A stretch of DNA of 64,000 nt from Cellvibrionaceae bacterium (GTDB lineage: Bacteria; Pseudomonadota; Gammaproteobacteria; Pseudomonadales; Cellvibrionaceae): NCBI GenBank assembly GCA_021151525.1, contig JAGKXD010000004.1, positions 25,862 to 89,861 on the forward strand. Reading direction: 5' to 3'. Shown piece by piece: positions 36,971-46,546 of this stretch. Position numbers and translations under genes: made by a program. Each line of letters starts with the position of its first letter. Position 1 is the stretch's first letter. The notes under the pieces were generated by a model. The model did not search any database, was not told the DNA's origin, and saw only the letters and a list, made by a program, of their open reading frames with translations.

Positions 36971-39313
36971 ATGAAAACAGTTGTTCGTAAATGGTGGGTG
37001 TTGAGCCTGCTTTGTGCATCGGCGCTCTTGCCGATGGCCGCTACCCACGCCCAAACCGGTTATACCCCGGTGGAATTCCAAAACGCGTCTGTACATGACC
37101 CGTCCGTCATCAAAGTTGACGATACTTTTTATGTGTTTGGCTCCCATTTGGCGGCGGCTAAATCGCCGGATTTGATGAAATGGCAGTTGATCGCCGCTGG
37201 CGTAAACAACGCCAATCCTTTGTTCAATAACGTTTTGACCGAGCTGTCGGAAACCCTCGCATGGGCGCAGTCAGATACCCTGTGGGCGCCCGATGTGGTG
37301 CGCTTGGGCGATGGTCGTTTCTACATGTATTACAACGCGTGCAAGGGCGATTCTCCACGCTCGGCCTTGGGGATTGCGGTGGCCGACAAGGTGGAAGGGC
37401 CTTACGTAAACCAAGGCATTATCCTCAAATCCGGCATGTGGGGTTTGGCGAGTGAAGACGGCACTATTTACGATGCTCGCAAACACCCCAACACTGTAGA
37501 TCCGAACGTTTTCTTCGATGCGAGCGGCAAGTTGTGGATGATGTACGGCTCTTATTCGGGCGGCATTTTCGTGCTGCAAATGGATCCGCAAACTGGTCGT
37601 CCTTTGCCGAACCAAGGTTATGGCAAGCGTATTATGGGTGGCAACCACAGCCGTATCGAAGCGGCTTATGTCCTTTACAGCCCGCAAACCGCTTACTACT
37701 ACTTGTTCACCTCCTTTGGTGGTTTGGATGCAGCGGGTGGCTACAACATCCGCGTTGCGCGCTCCAGCTCGCCCAATGGCCCTTTCTACGATGCGCAAGG
37801 CAATGACATGGTAAATGTTAAGGCCAACCCCGCGCTGCCCTTGTTTGATGATGCCTCCATCGCCCCTTATGGCGTGAAGCTAATCGGCAACTATTTGTTT
37901 GAGCGCAAGCTCGGTGAAACAGGTACTGGTATTGGTACCGGCTATGTATCTCCCGGTCACAACTCGGCTTATTACGATGCGGCTACTGGCAAGCACTTCC
38001 TGATTTTCCACACGCGTTTCCCACAGCGTGGTGAGGAACATGAAATTCGTGTTCACCAAATGTTGATGAATGTGGATGGCTGGCCAGTCGTTGCGCCTTA
38101 TCGCTACGCCAATGAAACCGCGGCGACTGTGAAAGCGGCGCTGGTTACGGGCGATTACATGTTGGTGAACCACGGCAAAGACATCACCGCCACCATCAAA
38201 AAGTCTCAGCTAATTAGCCTGAATGCTAACGGCACTATCACTGGCGCAGTGAGCGGTACTTGGGTGCTTTCGGGCAATAATCAGGTGACTATCACCATTC
38301 CCGGCGCGCCCGCTTACAAAGGCGTTTTCCTTACTCAATGGGATGCAACCTCTGCCAACAATGTTATGACTTTCTCGGCGCTTTCCAGCGATGGTGTGGC
38401 GATTTGGGGTAGCAAGCTGTTGAAGAAAACTGATGCGCAAATCACTTCAGCGGTGAGCAGCGAATTGAGCTTGGGCGATACCAGTGCGGTCACCAGCGAT
38501 TTGAGCTTACCGGTAGAGGGTGCGCGTGGGAGCGTGATCACTTGGGCATCATCAAATGCCGCGATTGTTTCTACCTCTGGCGTGATCAAACGTCCTACCT
38601 ATGGTGCGGGCGATGCGTTGGTAACTCTCACCGCGAGCATCACCAAAGGCACAAGCACAACCAGTAAAAGTTTTGTGGTTGCCGTGCGTGAAGAGAGCGT
38701 TGGCGGTTTGATTGCGCGCTACGCCTTTGATGGCAACCTCAATGAATCTACTGGTGTGTTAGCGGCGGGTACTGTGAGTGGCAATCGTATTGATATTGCA
38801 GGTGGCAATATCACTTACACCACCGGTGTACAGGGCAGTGCGGCTGTGTTTAATGGTTCAACCGGCGTGCGTTTACCTAACGGCATTATCACCAAAAACA
38901 CTTACACAGTATCGCTCTGGTTGAACCCAGATCAACTTACCGAATTTTCTACCACCTTCTTCGGCGCGCGCGATGGCAATAACTGGGTGAGCTTGTTGCC
39001 CATGGGCCACGGTTGGGTTGGCAACAAATCCATGGTGTGGTCGGGCACTGCTTGGTACGACGCTGGTTTGGGGATGAATATTCCGGTCGGCCAATGGTCG
39101 CACATGGTATTCACTGTGAATAACGGTGCACTCAACGTATACGTGAACGGCGTGAAGAAATTCAGCGGCACCAACTTCCCCAATATTTTCACCACTAACA
39201 CCGGCGTATTTAGCTTGGGCGTTAACTGGTGGGATACACCTTACAAAGGTTTGATGGATGACTTGCGCATTTATGAAACGGCACTGACCGATGCGCAGGT
39301 TGCGGGTCTGTAA
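36971..39313 (+). CDS. Secreted GH43 arabinan endo-1,5-alpha-L-arabinosidase with Ig-like and LamG modules
   Basis: 780 aa extracellular arabinan hydrolase. Signal peptide (~1-28). The five-bladed GH43 catalytic domain (~33-370) has the expected acids: D43 in HDPSVI (base), D177 in TVDPN (pKa modulator) and E230 in SRIEAAYV (acid). Then a GH43 C-terminal lipocalin-like domain (~375-490), an atrophied bacterial Ig-like domain (~490-565, WASSNAAIVSTSGVIKRP), and a LamG/concanavalin-like module (~573-780) with GLIARYAFDGNLNESTG and GLMDDLRIYETALTDAQV. Likely exported by the gsp system. GGAG about 9 nt before the ATG. Confidence 0.92.
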   Translation: MKTVVRKWWVLSLLCASALLPMAATHAQTGYTPVEFQNASVHDPSVIKVDDTFYVFGSHLAAAKSPDLMKWQLIAAGVNNANPLFNNVLTELSETLAWAQSDTLWAPDVVRLGDGRFYMYYNACKGDSPRSALGIAVADKVEGPYVNQGIILKSGMWGLASEDGTIYDARKHPNTVDPNVFFDASGKLWMMYGSYSGGIFVLQMDPQTGRPLPNQGYGKRIMGGNHSRIEAAYVLYSPQTAYYYLFTSFGGLDAAGGYNIRVARSSSPNGPFYDAQGNDMVNVKANPALPLFDDASIAPYGVKLIGNYLFERKLGETGTGIGTGYVSPGHNSAYYDAATGKHFLIFHTRFPQRGEEHEIRVHQMLMNVDGWPVVAPYRYANETAATVKAALVTGDYMLVNHGKDITATIKKSQLISLNANGTITGAVSGTWVLSGNNQVTITIPGAPAYKGVFLTQWDATSANNVMTFSALSSDGVAIWGSKLLKKTDAQITSAVSSELSLGDTSAVTSDLSLPVEGARGSVITWASSNAAIVSTSGVIKRPTYGAGDALVTLTASITKGTSTTSKSFVVAVREESVGGLIARYAFDGNLNESTGVLAAGTVSGNRIDIAGGNITYTTGVQGSAAVFNGSTGVRLPNGIITKNTYTVSLWLNPDQLTEFSTTFFGARDGNNWVSLLPMGHGWVGNKSMVWSGTAWYDAGLGMNIPVGQWSHMVFTVNNGALNVYVNGVKKFSGTNFPNIFTTNTGVFSLGVNWWDTPYKGLMDDLRIYETALTDAQVAGL

Positions 39314-39324
39314 TTAATAAATTC

Positions 39325-39354
39325 CCCGCGATACAAATTAATTTGCATCGCGGG
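39325..39354 (+). terminator. Hairpin after arabinanase gene
   Basis: CCCGCGAT (39325-39332) pairs with ATCGCGGG (39347-39354). The following sequence is A/T-rich but without a clean T-run, so it may only partly stop transcription into the PEP-CTERM gene. Confidence 0.45.
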
Positions 39355-39377
39355 ATTTAAAAATTTTTGGAGTAGAT

Positions 39378-39956
39378 ATGAAAACTAAATTGTTAGCATT
39401 GTTATTTTGTTTTTTGTCGGCGCAAACATTTGCCACAGTGGTCAACTTTGATGATTTAACTAACGGCGTTATTGCAGATGGCTATGCGGGTTTTAATTGG
39501 AGTAATGATGTAGGCAGTATTGGTGTTGTGAGTGAAACAACTCATCCGGGTTCGGGTTACGCAAACGGCACTGTATCTCATCACAATACCGCGTTTAATC
39601 TTGATGGTGTTTCCGGCGTTTCAATTGCGTGGGCCGGTGCAGGCAGCTTTAATTTTAGCGGTGCGTTTTTTACATCAGCGTGGTTTGATCAAGAAATTGC
39701 ATTTGAGGGTTACAAACAAGGCAATTTAGTTTACGCATCAGATTCTTATGTGTTGAATACGCAAAGTCCTGAGTGGATAAATCTGGATTGGTCGGATATT
39801 GATAGCTTGTATATTTACAACACCAGCTGGCAGTGGGCTATGGATGATTTTACGTTCACGGCTAATCAAACCGATGTGCCTGAACCGGCTTCATTGGTGT
39901 TGTTGAGCTTGGGTATGTTGGCTTTAATTATTAAACGTAAAAATGCTCGCGTGTAA
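39378..39956 (+). CDS. PEP-CTERM sorting-domain protein
   Basis: 192 aa secreted protein. Signal peptide (~1-19), a Gly/Asn/Ser-rich beta-type domain, and a C-terminal sorting signal: VPEP (V167-P170) followed by a hydrophobic helix and the basic tail KRKNARV. Such proteins are cut and anchored by an exosortase (EpsH/XrtA family), which is not encoded here. It lies 65 bp after the modular arabinanase and may be co-transcribed. The body has no domain I can name. It converges with the TonB-dependent receptor gene, with only 3 bp between the two stops. Confidence 0.85.
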   Translation: MKTKLLALLFCFLSAQTFATVVNFDDLTNGVIADGYAGFNWSNDVGSIGVVSETTHPGSGYANGTVSHHNTAFNLDGVSGVSIAWAGAGSFNFSGAFFTSAWFDQEIAFEGYKQGNLVYASDSYVLNTQSPEWINLDWSDIDSLYIYNTSWQWAMDDFTFTANQTDVPEPASLVLLSLGMLALIIKRKNARV

Positions 39957-39959
39957 GCA

Positions 39960-42149
39960 TTAAAAATTTAATGTGGCAGAAATAACGAATGTGCGCGGGT
40001 TGCCGAGTGTCAGGTAACTCGCGCCGGGAAATCCGCCAACAGATGACCAATAATTGTTGTTGGCGATATTTTCGAGCCGGGCGTGAACACTCAAACTGTT
40101 ATCGCCTGAGATTTTTGTGGTGTATCCCATGCCTAAATCCATGCGGTTCCATGCGGGTACTTTTTGCGTGTTGCTGGCGTTGGTAAATTGCTCGCCGGTA
40201 TACATCCAATGGCTATTAAGAGTAAATCCCGGTAATTGTGGTAGGCTCCATTCTACATCTATATTCGCTTGAATCTTGGGCGCGCCAATAGCGTTTTTGT
40301 TGTCGAGATCAGTCGTTAAAAAACTTGCACCTGCTAAAAGTGTTAGATGCTCGCTGGGTTGACCATAGAGAGAAATATCCAAACCTTGATGGGTTTGTTC
40401 GTTATTTAATTCAAATTTATTTTGAATGCTGTAACCGGCAATAGGCTTTTGCAAATGAAATAAACCTGCGCTAAGACCTATAGCACCTGCATCGTATTTA
40501 ACACCAGCTTCAATTTGTTTTGTTGAGTAGGGTTTTAATGATTCGCCGGCATTAGCCACAATTCCGGCGGCATTAGTCGCGGGCACCACGTCACCTTTCA
40601 GTAGCCCTTCCATGTAGTTAGCGTAGAGCGAAAGCTGCGGTGAAAGCTTATAAATTACTGCAGCCATAGGCGTTAATTTTTGTTCATCGTAAGAAGATGA
40701 TTGAGTGCCTGTATCGTACAGAAAATTATATTCTGCGATAGTTTGATTGCGCGCGCCCAACGTAATTAATAATTGATTGTTGAATGCGCTCAGGGTATCT
40801 GCTAACGCAAGGCTGGATGTTTTGGTTGTGGTAGTAATGAGCGGATTATTTAATTTTCCGCCGCTGAACATTATTGTTGTTGGCTGTGCAATTTGAACGG
40901 CGCGGTAAATGTTGCTATTAAATGAATTGTAAATGGCGTAAGCATTGCGGCTATTGTTGTCGTATTCACTTAGGGCAAGCGTCACCTTGTGTTTAATGTC
41001 ATGGGTGTCGAATTGAATGCGTAAGCCCACTTCGCCTGTGTTGACAGAATCTTTATGAATGACATCAAACCGGCTGCCAGAAAAATCGCCTGCGTCATCA
41101 AATACATTTAAAAAAGCTTCGGAGTCAGAATTTTCTGTTCCTGTGCGCGTGCCACCTGCAATCCAACCGGTAATATTTTTGGTGAAATCATATTCTGCGC
41201 GCAGAGTTCCAAATACATCGCGCGTATTTGAATAAGCCCAAGGTTGGGCGAAGCTATCGTTTGCATTTGGTGCTTTGGGAATGGCGAGCGCATCGGCAAT
41301 TGTAATGCTGGGTTGATTGGCTTGCATGCGGTGACTTTGGTAGCCCAAGTCCGCCGATAAACGGAGTGCTCCGCTGCGATAGTCTGCGCCCAATACGGCG
41401 AGCCCTAATTCTTTAGAAGCATCATCGACTGCAGTATCACCGCCGCTGTCCACTGCATTGAAGCGAATGCCCATGCTGCCGTCTTTAGAGCGCAGCGCGA
41501 GATCAGTTGCCGTGTAATGCTGTTGATCTGATTCACCGCCAATGGTCACCTGAGCTAAATCTTCTTTGGGTGCGCGTTTGGGAATGACATCCACTGTACC
41601 GCCCAAGCCTCCACTGACACCGGGGGCCGCACCGTTTAAAAAACTGTTTGCACCGCGCAATATTTCTACGCGCTCAATGGCTTCAGATGCTAAGTATTGG
41701 CGCGGCAAAATTCCGTATAAACCGTTGTAGGTCATGTCATCGGAAAATATCGGTAAACCGCGCACTTTATACACTTGTTGGAAGTTGCCAAAGCCGCGTG
41801 CCACACGCACGCTTGGGTCGTATTGCAGCACATCACCCACGCTGGCGGCTTGGTGCTGCTGGATAAAATCGTGAGTGTAGTGGGTGACGGAGAAAGGTGT
41901 TTCTAATGCATCCAAATTGCCCAAAATACCTATGCGACCGCCGTTGGCAATTTGATTCCCCGCGTAAACCTCGCTCAAACCTTTGGCTGAAGCATCGGCA
42001 CTTGCGCCGACTTTAATGGTCATCAGCGTTTCCAAATCCATATTGAGCAAGTCTGGGTTGTTATCTGCTCGCGTGGTTTGCGCGCATAGCGCAGCGCCAA
42101 CCGCTAAGGGCAAGGTTATTGCTGTAGGAATAATTCGACGAACCCGCAT
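39960..42149 (-). CDS. TonB-dependent outer-membrane receptor (siderophore-receptor type)
   Basis: 729 aa. Signal peptide (~1-28), plug domain (~80-200) with the typical VLQYDPSVRVARG, KVRGLPIF and IERVEILRGANSFLNGAAPG, and a 22-strand barrel ending in the aromatic TFVISATLNF. The plug resembles FhuA/FhuE-type siderophore receptors, but a glycan substrate is possible next to the arabinanases. I found no convincing Fur box in the 111 bp upstream. Confidence 0.88.
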   Translation of the reverse strand: MRVRRIIPTAITLPLAVGAALCAQTTRADNNPDLLNMDLETLMTIKVGASADASAKGLSEVYAGNQIANGGRIGILGNLDALETPFSVTHYTHDFIQQHQAASVGDVLQYDPSVRVARGFGNFQQVYKVRGLPIFSDDMTYNGLYGILPRQYLASEAIERVEILRGANSFLNGAAPGVSGGLGGTVDVIPKRAPKEDLAQVTIGGESDQQHYTATDLALRSKDGSMGIRFNAVDSGGDTAVDDASKELGLAVLGADYRSGALRLSADLGYQSHRMQANQPSITIADALAIPKAPNANDSFAQPWAYSNTRDVFGTLRAEYDFTKNITGWIAGGTRTGTENSDSEAFLNVFDDAGDFSGSRFDVIHKDSVNTGEVGLRIQFDTHDIKHKVTLALSEYDNNSRNAYAIYNSFNSNIYRAVQIAQPTTIMFSGGKLNNPLITTTTKTSSLALADTLSAFNNQLLITLGARNQTIAEYNFLYDTGTQSSSYDEQKLTPMAAVIYKLSPQLSLYANYMEGLLKGDVVPATNAAGIVANAGESLKPYSTKQIEAGVKYDAGAIGLSAGLFHLQKPIAGYSIQNKFELNNEQTHQGLDISLYGQPSEHLTLLAGASFLTTDLDNKNAIGAPKIQANIDVEWSLPQLPGFTLNSHWMYTGEQFTNASNTQKVPAWNRMDLGMGYTTKISGDNSLSVHARLENIANNNYWSSVGGFPGASYLTLGNPRTFVISATLNF

Positions 42150-42260
42150 AATGGCTTGGATCCTGATAATCCGGTAACAACAGAGTTATGTTGGGTACTT
42201 TTCCGTAGTTGTACCTTTCATCATTGTTGACGTATTTTGGCTTTTCGTCCAGCGATGGGC

Positions 42261-43001
42261 TCACATTGTTCGGGCGAGCGCCCACACTTGAACATCCTTC
42301 GCTCCAGTATTTATGAGCAGCTGACTCAATTCTCTAACCGTCGCGGTAGTGGTAACCACATCGTCAATTAGCGCTATGCGTTTGCCTTGAATATGTGCGC
42401 GGTCACTTTCGGTAATCTTGAACGCTTTGCGTAAATTGTTCTGCCGATCAAGCCGCGATAATCCTTTTTGTGACGATGTATGGTGGATGCGTTTAATCAC
42501 ATGGGAAGCGAGTGGAATTTGTAATTCCCGCGCGACATAGTGGCCTAAAATATCGGCCTGATTAAAACCGCGCAGCCAGCGCCTCAACCAATGCATGGGT
42601 GCGGGAATAATGACATCGGGCGCCTGCCATTCACAATGCTCTTGCGCGTAATGCTTTAGATAATCTGCGAGCATATGACCGAGTAATTTTCCGCTGGTGA
42701 GGTTGCGGCGATATTTGAATTTGAGAATCAAATGATCAAGTGGGTGATCATAGGAAAAGGGGATAAAACAGCGGCTAAATGCCGGAGGATGACGCAAGCA
42801 ATGCCCGCAGAAATCGCTAAGGCTTTCAATACGCAAACCGCATTGCTGACACAGGAGCTGGCCATAGGTGTGTGGCAAATCGTATTGGCAATTGGTGCAG
42901 AGTAAATCGCCGTTTAGGTTGCAGGCGCAGAGCAAACATTGGCTGGGGAAAAACGCGGCGGTTAGTGTTGAGAAATAATGAGCGGCACTACGTGTATCCA
43001 T
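42261..43001 (-). CDS. ComF family protein
   Basis: 246 aa. N-terminal zinc-finger with four CxxC pairs (CLLC, CTNC, CQQC, CGHC) followed by a phosphoribosyltransferase-like domain with the PRPP loop IALIDDVVTTTAT. ComF is required for DNA uptake in naturally competent species; in many gammaproteobacteria it is simply found close to bio genes, as here (3.6 kb from bioB). Start at ATG 43001. Confidence 0.92.
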   Translation of the reverse strand: MDTRSAAHYFSTLTAAFFPSQCLLCACNLNGDLLCTNCQYDLPHTYGQLLCQQCGLRIESLSDFCGHCLRHPPAFSRCFIPFSYDHPLDHLILKFKYRRNLTSGKLLGHMLADYLKHYAQEHCEWQAPDVIIPAPMHWLRRWLRGFNQADILGHYVARELQIPLASHVIKRIHHTSSQKGLSRLDRQNNLRKAFKITESDRAHIQGKRIALIDDVVTTTATVRELSQLLINTGAKDVQVWALARTM

Positions 43002-43160
43002 TTTCCAAAATCCTTTTGGGTGACTATGACGAATGATTCTAGGTTGGATGAATTCTACTTAAGAGTCCAGTAATTTTCGGTGAATCGCTAAACTTGCGTT
43101 GAATTTATGGGCGCATCTTCTAGGCTTAAGGTAATTCTGTCGTGTTTAAGGATGTTTGCA

Positions 43161-44021
43161 GTGGAAGTTGTAAATAGCGATTACGCTAGCTATAAAAGTG
43201 CGGTATCAGCATTACTCAATAATCCAGATAATTTTCCGCGGCTACCCGCGATTACACAAACTATTCGTCAAGCCTTGGTGCGTTCAGACAGTTGCATCAA
43301 TTCCCTGAGCAAATTAATTGAACGCGATAGGGAGCTCAGTCAACTCCTGCTGCGTTATGCCACAAGTGTAATGATGCACAATCATATGCCGCCCCAATCA
43401 GTATTTGATGTGGTACGAATTTTGGGAATGGCGCAAGTTGAACGCATTACCATGCTGCATGCCGTTAAGTCGTTATTTAGCGGTCACACCCAAGCTTATA
43501 CCCGCATTTTTGCCGCATCTTGGGATCGCTTGGTTAACAAGGCCAGTATGAGCGCACTGATTGCAAAAAAAGTAGGGCGCGTTGCGCCTGATTATGCGCT
43601 CCTAGGTAGCCTACTCAGCGAAGTGGGGACGCTTGCGGTTCTATCGACATTTAAATCTGGCGACTTGCCGGTACCTGATCGTGAAACCTATGTGACCTTG
43701 TGTCGTGAGTTTGCCAAAAGCCTCGGCATAGCGCTCTTGCAGGATTGGGGAATGGATGAGGAATATGTACAGCTGGTTCGCCAAGTTGGCAATTGGCAGG
43801 CTGCTGAGCATGAGCCTTTTGGTTTGATTGATGTGGTGAACCTGGGTCTCTATCACTCCCTAAAAGCGCGCATGACCGTCAACCGTTTACCGCCGATTGC
43901 GCATCTGTGTGCTTACCAAAAGCTATCGGAAAAACACAATGCCATCACTGATACCAATGAGTTGGAGTTGGTGGTGATGAACCGCGACGATATTCGCGCG
44001 ATTGCAGATAGCCTCTACTAA
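43161..44021 (+). CDS. HDOD-domain protein
   Basis: 286 aa from GTG 43161, chosen because AAGGA (43148-43152) stands about 8 nt upstream; ATG 43152 overlaps that site and ATG 43107 is further upstream. The HDOD domain occupies most of the protein: LPAITQTIRQAL, ERDRELSQLLLRYATS, VRILGMAQVERITMLHAV, and the degenerate HD-type helices LLGSLLSEVGTLAVL. HDOD proteins are signalling adaptors without phosphodiesterase residues. No GGDEF or EAL partner domain is attached. Confidence 0.85.
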   Translation: MEVVNSDYASYKSAVSALLNNPDNFPRLPAITQTIRQALVRSDSCINSLSKLIERDRELSQLLLRYATSVMMHNHMPPQSVFDVVRILGMAQVERITMLHAVKSLFSGHTQAYTRIFAASWDRLVNKASMSALIAKKVGRVAPDYALLGSLLSEVGTLAVLSTFKSGDLPVPDRETYVTLCREFAKSLGIALLQDWGMDEEYVQLVRQVGNWQAAEHEPFGLIDVVNLGLYHSLKARMTVNRLPPIAHLCAYQKLSEKHNAITDTNELELVVMNRDDIRAIADSLY

Positions 44022-44140
44022 AACACTCGTCTTTACACACTAAATGAGCTAGGGCGACTAGCGTTCTGTAGGTTCAGTCGTTAGAATCTAATTGTAATAT
44101 TATATATAATGATCTATCTTTCGGCCAAAGAACATAATAA

Positions 44141-45262
44141 ATGCCTAAGTCACTTTTGCTCATGGGTTGGACCTTAGTTGTCGCAGCAGTCGCCTTTACT
44201 GCCGGGTGCTTGATGCAGGAATCTACTCCGTTACCGGTAGATAACCCATCGCTAGAAACTCACTTACCTGCTGCCCAAATGCCGCTTGCCCGAGCGTCGG
44301 TAGGGGTTGCCAACCCCCAGCTTTCTCGCGTTGTTCAGGCAAAATCCAGTTATGCAACCGACTACCAACAGCTGCAATTGCTGCTTGCATTGGCGGCAAC
44401 GAATCCCGCTTTGGCCATGGAAAAAGCGGGGCAATTCAAAGGTGCGATTAAGGCAAAAGCCCAAGCAGAGGTTTTAGATATCTGGGGTGGTCTAGACCCC
44501 AATGCGGCGTGGAGCTGGGTGCAGTTAAACCAGCCGGAGAACAACAGCCGATTTATTTCACTGCTCGAAACTATTGGCCGTAAAGATCCGCGTATGGCAG
44601 TCGCTTTTGCCGAAAAATTTGCCGAAACCCATCGCGAATACAGGAAGGATATTTACAGTTCGCTCATAACCGGTCTCACTCAAAACGGCGCTTACCGTAT
44701 GTCAACCGATCTGGTCGGGCGTTTGGAGATTGAGCCCGATACTAAGGCCGAGCTTATCAATTCTATCGTGGGGATATGGGCGAGTTACGAGCCCCATTCG
44801 GCCTTGCAATGGCTAATGACCCAGCCGGAGGACTTTAAGGTCTCTCATCTGGAGCGGCTTGTTGAGTCCTGGTCTGATGCAGATCCACAAGGTGCAGTGG
44901 ATTTTGCGGCAGCGCAAAGCGGCGCTATGCGTGAGTCCTTGCTGTTTCCGGCATTTAAAAAATGGCTCGCACAAGATGCTAGCTCAGCAACGGCGTGGCT
45001 GAGTGCCGCGCAAAGCCATAAGGATTTTGACCCTGTCATTGCCGAGCTTGCAACCCAACCTATTGTCACCAATGGCGATGTAAAAAATGCTCTCATTTGG
45101 GCGGGGCGGGTGCATGACCCTGAGCTGAGGATAAATACGGTAACCAGTATTTTGTCGGCCTTCAAGCAAAAAGACCCAAAGATGGCGGCTGTTTACTTAC
45201 AGGAAGCCACTTTCCTTTCGGATACGGAGCGCGCCAGATTGATTGAGGATTTGGTCTTCTAG
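44141..45262 (+). CDS. Uncharacterised exported alpha-helical repeat protein
   Basis: 373 aa. Hydrophobic N-terminus (~5-22) ending in AFTAGCLM; a lipobox (TAGC) is possible. The rest is a tandem of ~35-residue helical units in which Asp-Pro-x-x-Ala and Trp recur: LDPNAAWSWVQ, KDPRMAVAFAEKF, YEPHSALQWLM, ADPQGAVDFAA, QDASSATAWLS, KDPKMAAVYLQ. This looks like a HEAT- or TPR-like solenoid, but I recognise no named family. It has no close neighbours (120 bp before, 302 bp after), so it is probably monocistronic. Confidence 0.75.
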   Translation: MPKSLLLMGWTLVVAAVAFTAGCLMQESTPLPVDNPSLETHLPAAQMPLARASVGVANPQLSRVVQAKSSYATDYQQLQLLLALAATNPALAMEKAGQFKGAIKAKAQAEVLDIWGGLDPNAAWSWVQLNQPENNSRFISLLETIGRKDPRMAVAFAEKFAETHREYRKDIYSSLITGLTQNGAYRMSTDLVGRLEIEPDTKAELINSIVGIWASYEPHSALQWLMTQPEDFKVSHLERLVESWSDADPQGAVDFAAAQSGAMRESLLFPAFKKWLAQDASSATAWLSAAQSHKDFDPVIAELATQPIVTNGDVKNALIWAGRVHDPELRINTVTSILSAFKQKDPKMAAVYLQEATFLSDTERARLIEDLVF

Positions 45263-45564
45263 CTGATCCTTAGTTCAAAAATTATCAGACAAAATTTTTA
45301 TTCCTCTCAAGGTTTTCAAGGCTTTTAGATCTCTTCCCATCTAGATAATGTGATTTTGGTTGAAAATCGTCCAAATTAAGCCTTAATGTCAAATTTACTA
45401 TTATTGATATAATCCTACTTATTATTGTTGTTGTGTATCAAATAGGCTAATATCTTTTTGTCTGAATTATTATAAGACAATTAGCTATTTCATCTGTACT
45501 AGATGGAATCATTTTCACGTTACTTATTATTCACGTCACTATAAAGATAAAGAAGGCTGAAAAC
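45263..45564. other. AT-rich region upstream of the second arabinanase
   Basis: 302 bp without coding signal. It should hold the promoter of the GH43 gene that follows. A near-repeated TCACGTTACT / TCACGTCACT pair (45515 and 45531) and the palindrome CATCT-N5-AGATG (about 45491-45505) are seen; both could be operator elements. TATAAA at 45540 is a possible -10 without a good -35. Confidence 0.35.
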
Positions 45565-46497
45565 ATGAGAGCAATAAACTGTATAAAAAAATGGAGCGCT
45601 TTGATGGCGCTCAGCTGCTTGCTGCCTGTATCAGGCGTTTATGCAGCAACATGGACTCTGACCGGAGCAATTGGAACTCACGACCCGGGTATCACCAAAG
45701 AGAGCATTTGGTGGTTGGGTGAAACCAGTACTGCTGGCGGCATCGCGATTAAGTATTCCCCAGATGGCAAAGCTTGGACACAAGGCGTGCCGATTTTCGG
45801 CAGCGGTTTGTCATGGTGGAAGGAGTACAACGGCAACACAGCAAGTACTTGGGCGCCGGATATTTCGCGTTTTAACGGTAAAACCAATGTGTTTTATGCG
45901 GTATCGACTTTTGGTTCTACTAAATCGGCAATTGGCTTGGCGCAAGCCACGTCAATGGCTGCGGGTGACTGGGTGGATAAGGGGATTGTTGTCTCCTCAG
46001 TTGCGGGCGCCAGCGTTAATGCCATCGACCCAAGCTTTATTACCAGTTCATCGGGCACGCCTTACCTGACTTACGGTTCGTGGAGTAACGGCATCTACAT
46101 TACTCAATTGAACTCTTCTACCCTGAAGCCAACCGGTAATGCTTATCGTATCGCAACCGCTAGCGGCGGTTTGGAAGGGGCGAATATTGTTTATAACGGC
46201 GGTTACTACTACTTATTTGCCTCTAAAGGTTTGTGCTGCCAGGGCGCGAACAGCACTTATTACATCGTTTACGGCAGATCGACCAGTATCACTGGCCCCT
46301 ATCTGGATAAAAACGGCGTAGATATGAAAAACGCTGGTGGTACCGTATTTGAGAGCTCGGACAGTGGTTATGCAGGTTCAGGCGGTCAATCGGTTGCCAA
46401 CGGTGTAATTGCTCGCCACAGATATGCTCGCTCTAACGGCGCAAGTATTCTGTTTATCAGTGATCTGAATTTCTCAGGCGGTTGGCCTACGTTTTAA
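45565..46497 (+). CDS. Secreted GH43 arabinan endo-1,5-alpha-L-arabinosidase
   Basis: 310 aa single-domain arabinanase. Signal peptide (~1-27, ends VYA). GH43 catalytic residues in place: D40 in THDPG, Asp in NAIDPSF, and E204 in GGLEGAN; FASKGLCCQG is typical of endo-arabinanases. The C-terminus ends after the SGGWP motif, shorter than the Cellvibrio japonicus type and more like compact fungal enzymes, but no truncation of the propeller is evident. Together with the modular enzyme at 36971 it indicates pectin side-chain (arabinan) degradation. Confidence 0.93.
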   Translation: MRAINCIKKWSALMALSCLLPVSGVYAATWTLTGAIGTHDPGITKESIWWLGETSTAGGIAIKYSPDGKAWTQGVPIFGSGLSWWKEYNGNTASTWAPDISRFNGKTNVFYAVSTFGSTKSAIGLAQATSMAAGDWVDKGIVVSSVAGASVNAIDPSFITSSSGTPYLTYGSWSNGIYITQLNSSTLKPTGNAYRIATASGGLEGANIVYNGGYYYLFASKGLCCQGANSTYYIVYGRSTSITGPYLDKNGVDMKNAGGTVFESSDSGYAGSGGQSVANGVIARHRYARSNGASILFISDLNFSGGWPTF

Positions 46498-46515
46498 TCA
46501 GGTAGTCTAATACGC

Positions 46516-46546
46516 TGTCAACCTAAAGATTATTTTTAGGTTGACA
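46516..46546. promoter_or_regulatory. BirA (biotin repressor) operator
   Basis: TGTCAACC (46516-46523) and GGTTGACA (46539-46546), separated by 15 bp, match the BirA operator pattern of two such half-sites. The palindrome extends to 14 bp perfect arms (46514-46527 and 46535-46548). Its right half contains the -35 box of bioB, so repression by biotinyl-AMP-BirA is expected. Confidence 0.8.

Noticed and set aside
42150..42260. Fur box upstream of the TonB-dependent receptor
   Set aside because: Only isolated GATAAT-like hexamers are present; no 19 bp match to the Fur consensus.
43107..43160. Extended N-terminus of the HDOD protein
   Set aside because: The extra residues overlap the best Shine-Dalgarno (AAGGA) and are not supported by family length.
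36745..45440. Shared TGTATCAA octamer before both arabinanase genes as a common operator
   Set aside because: An octamer match between two AT-rich regions of this size is expected by chance.
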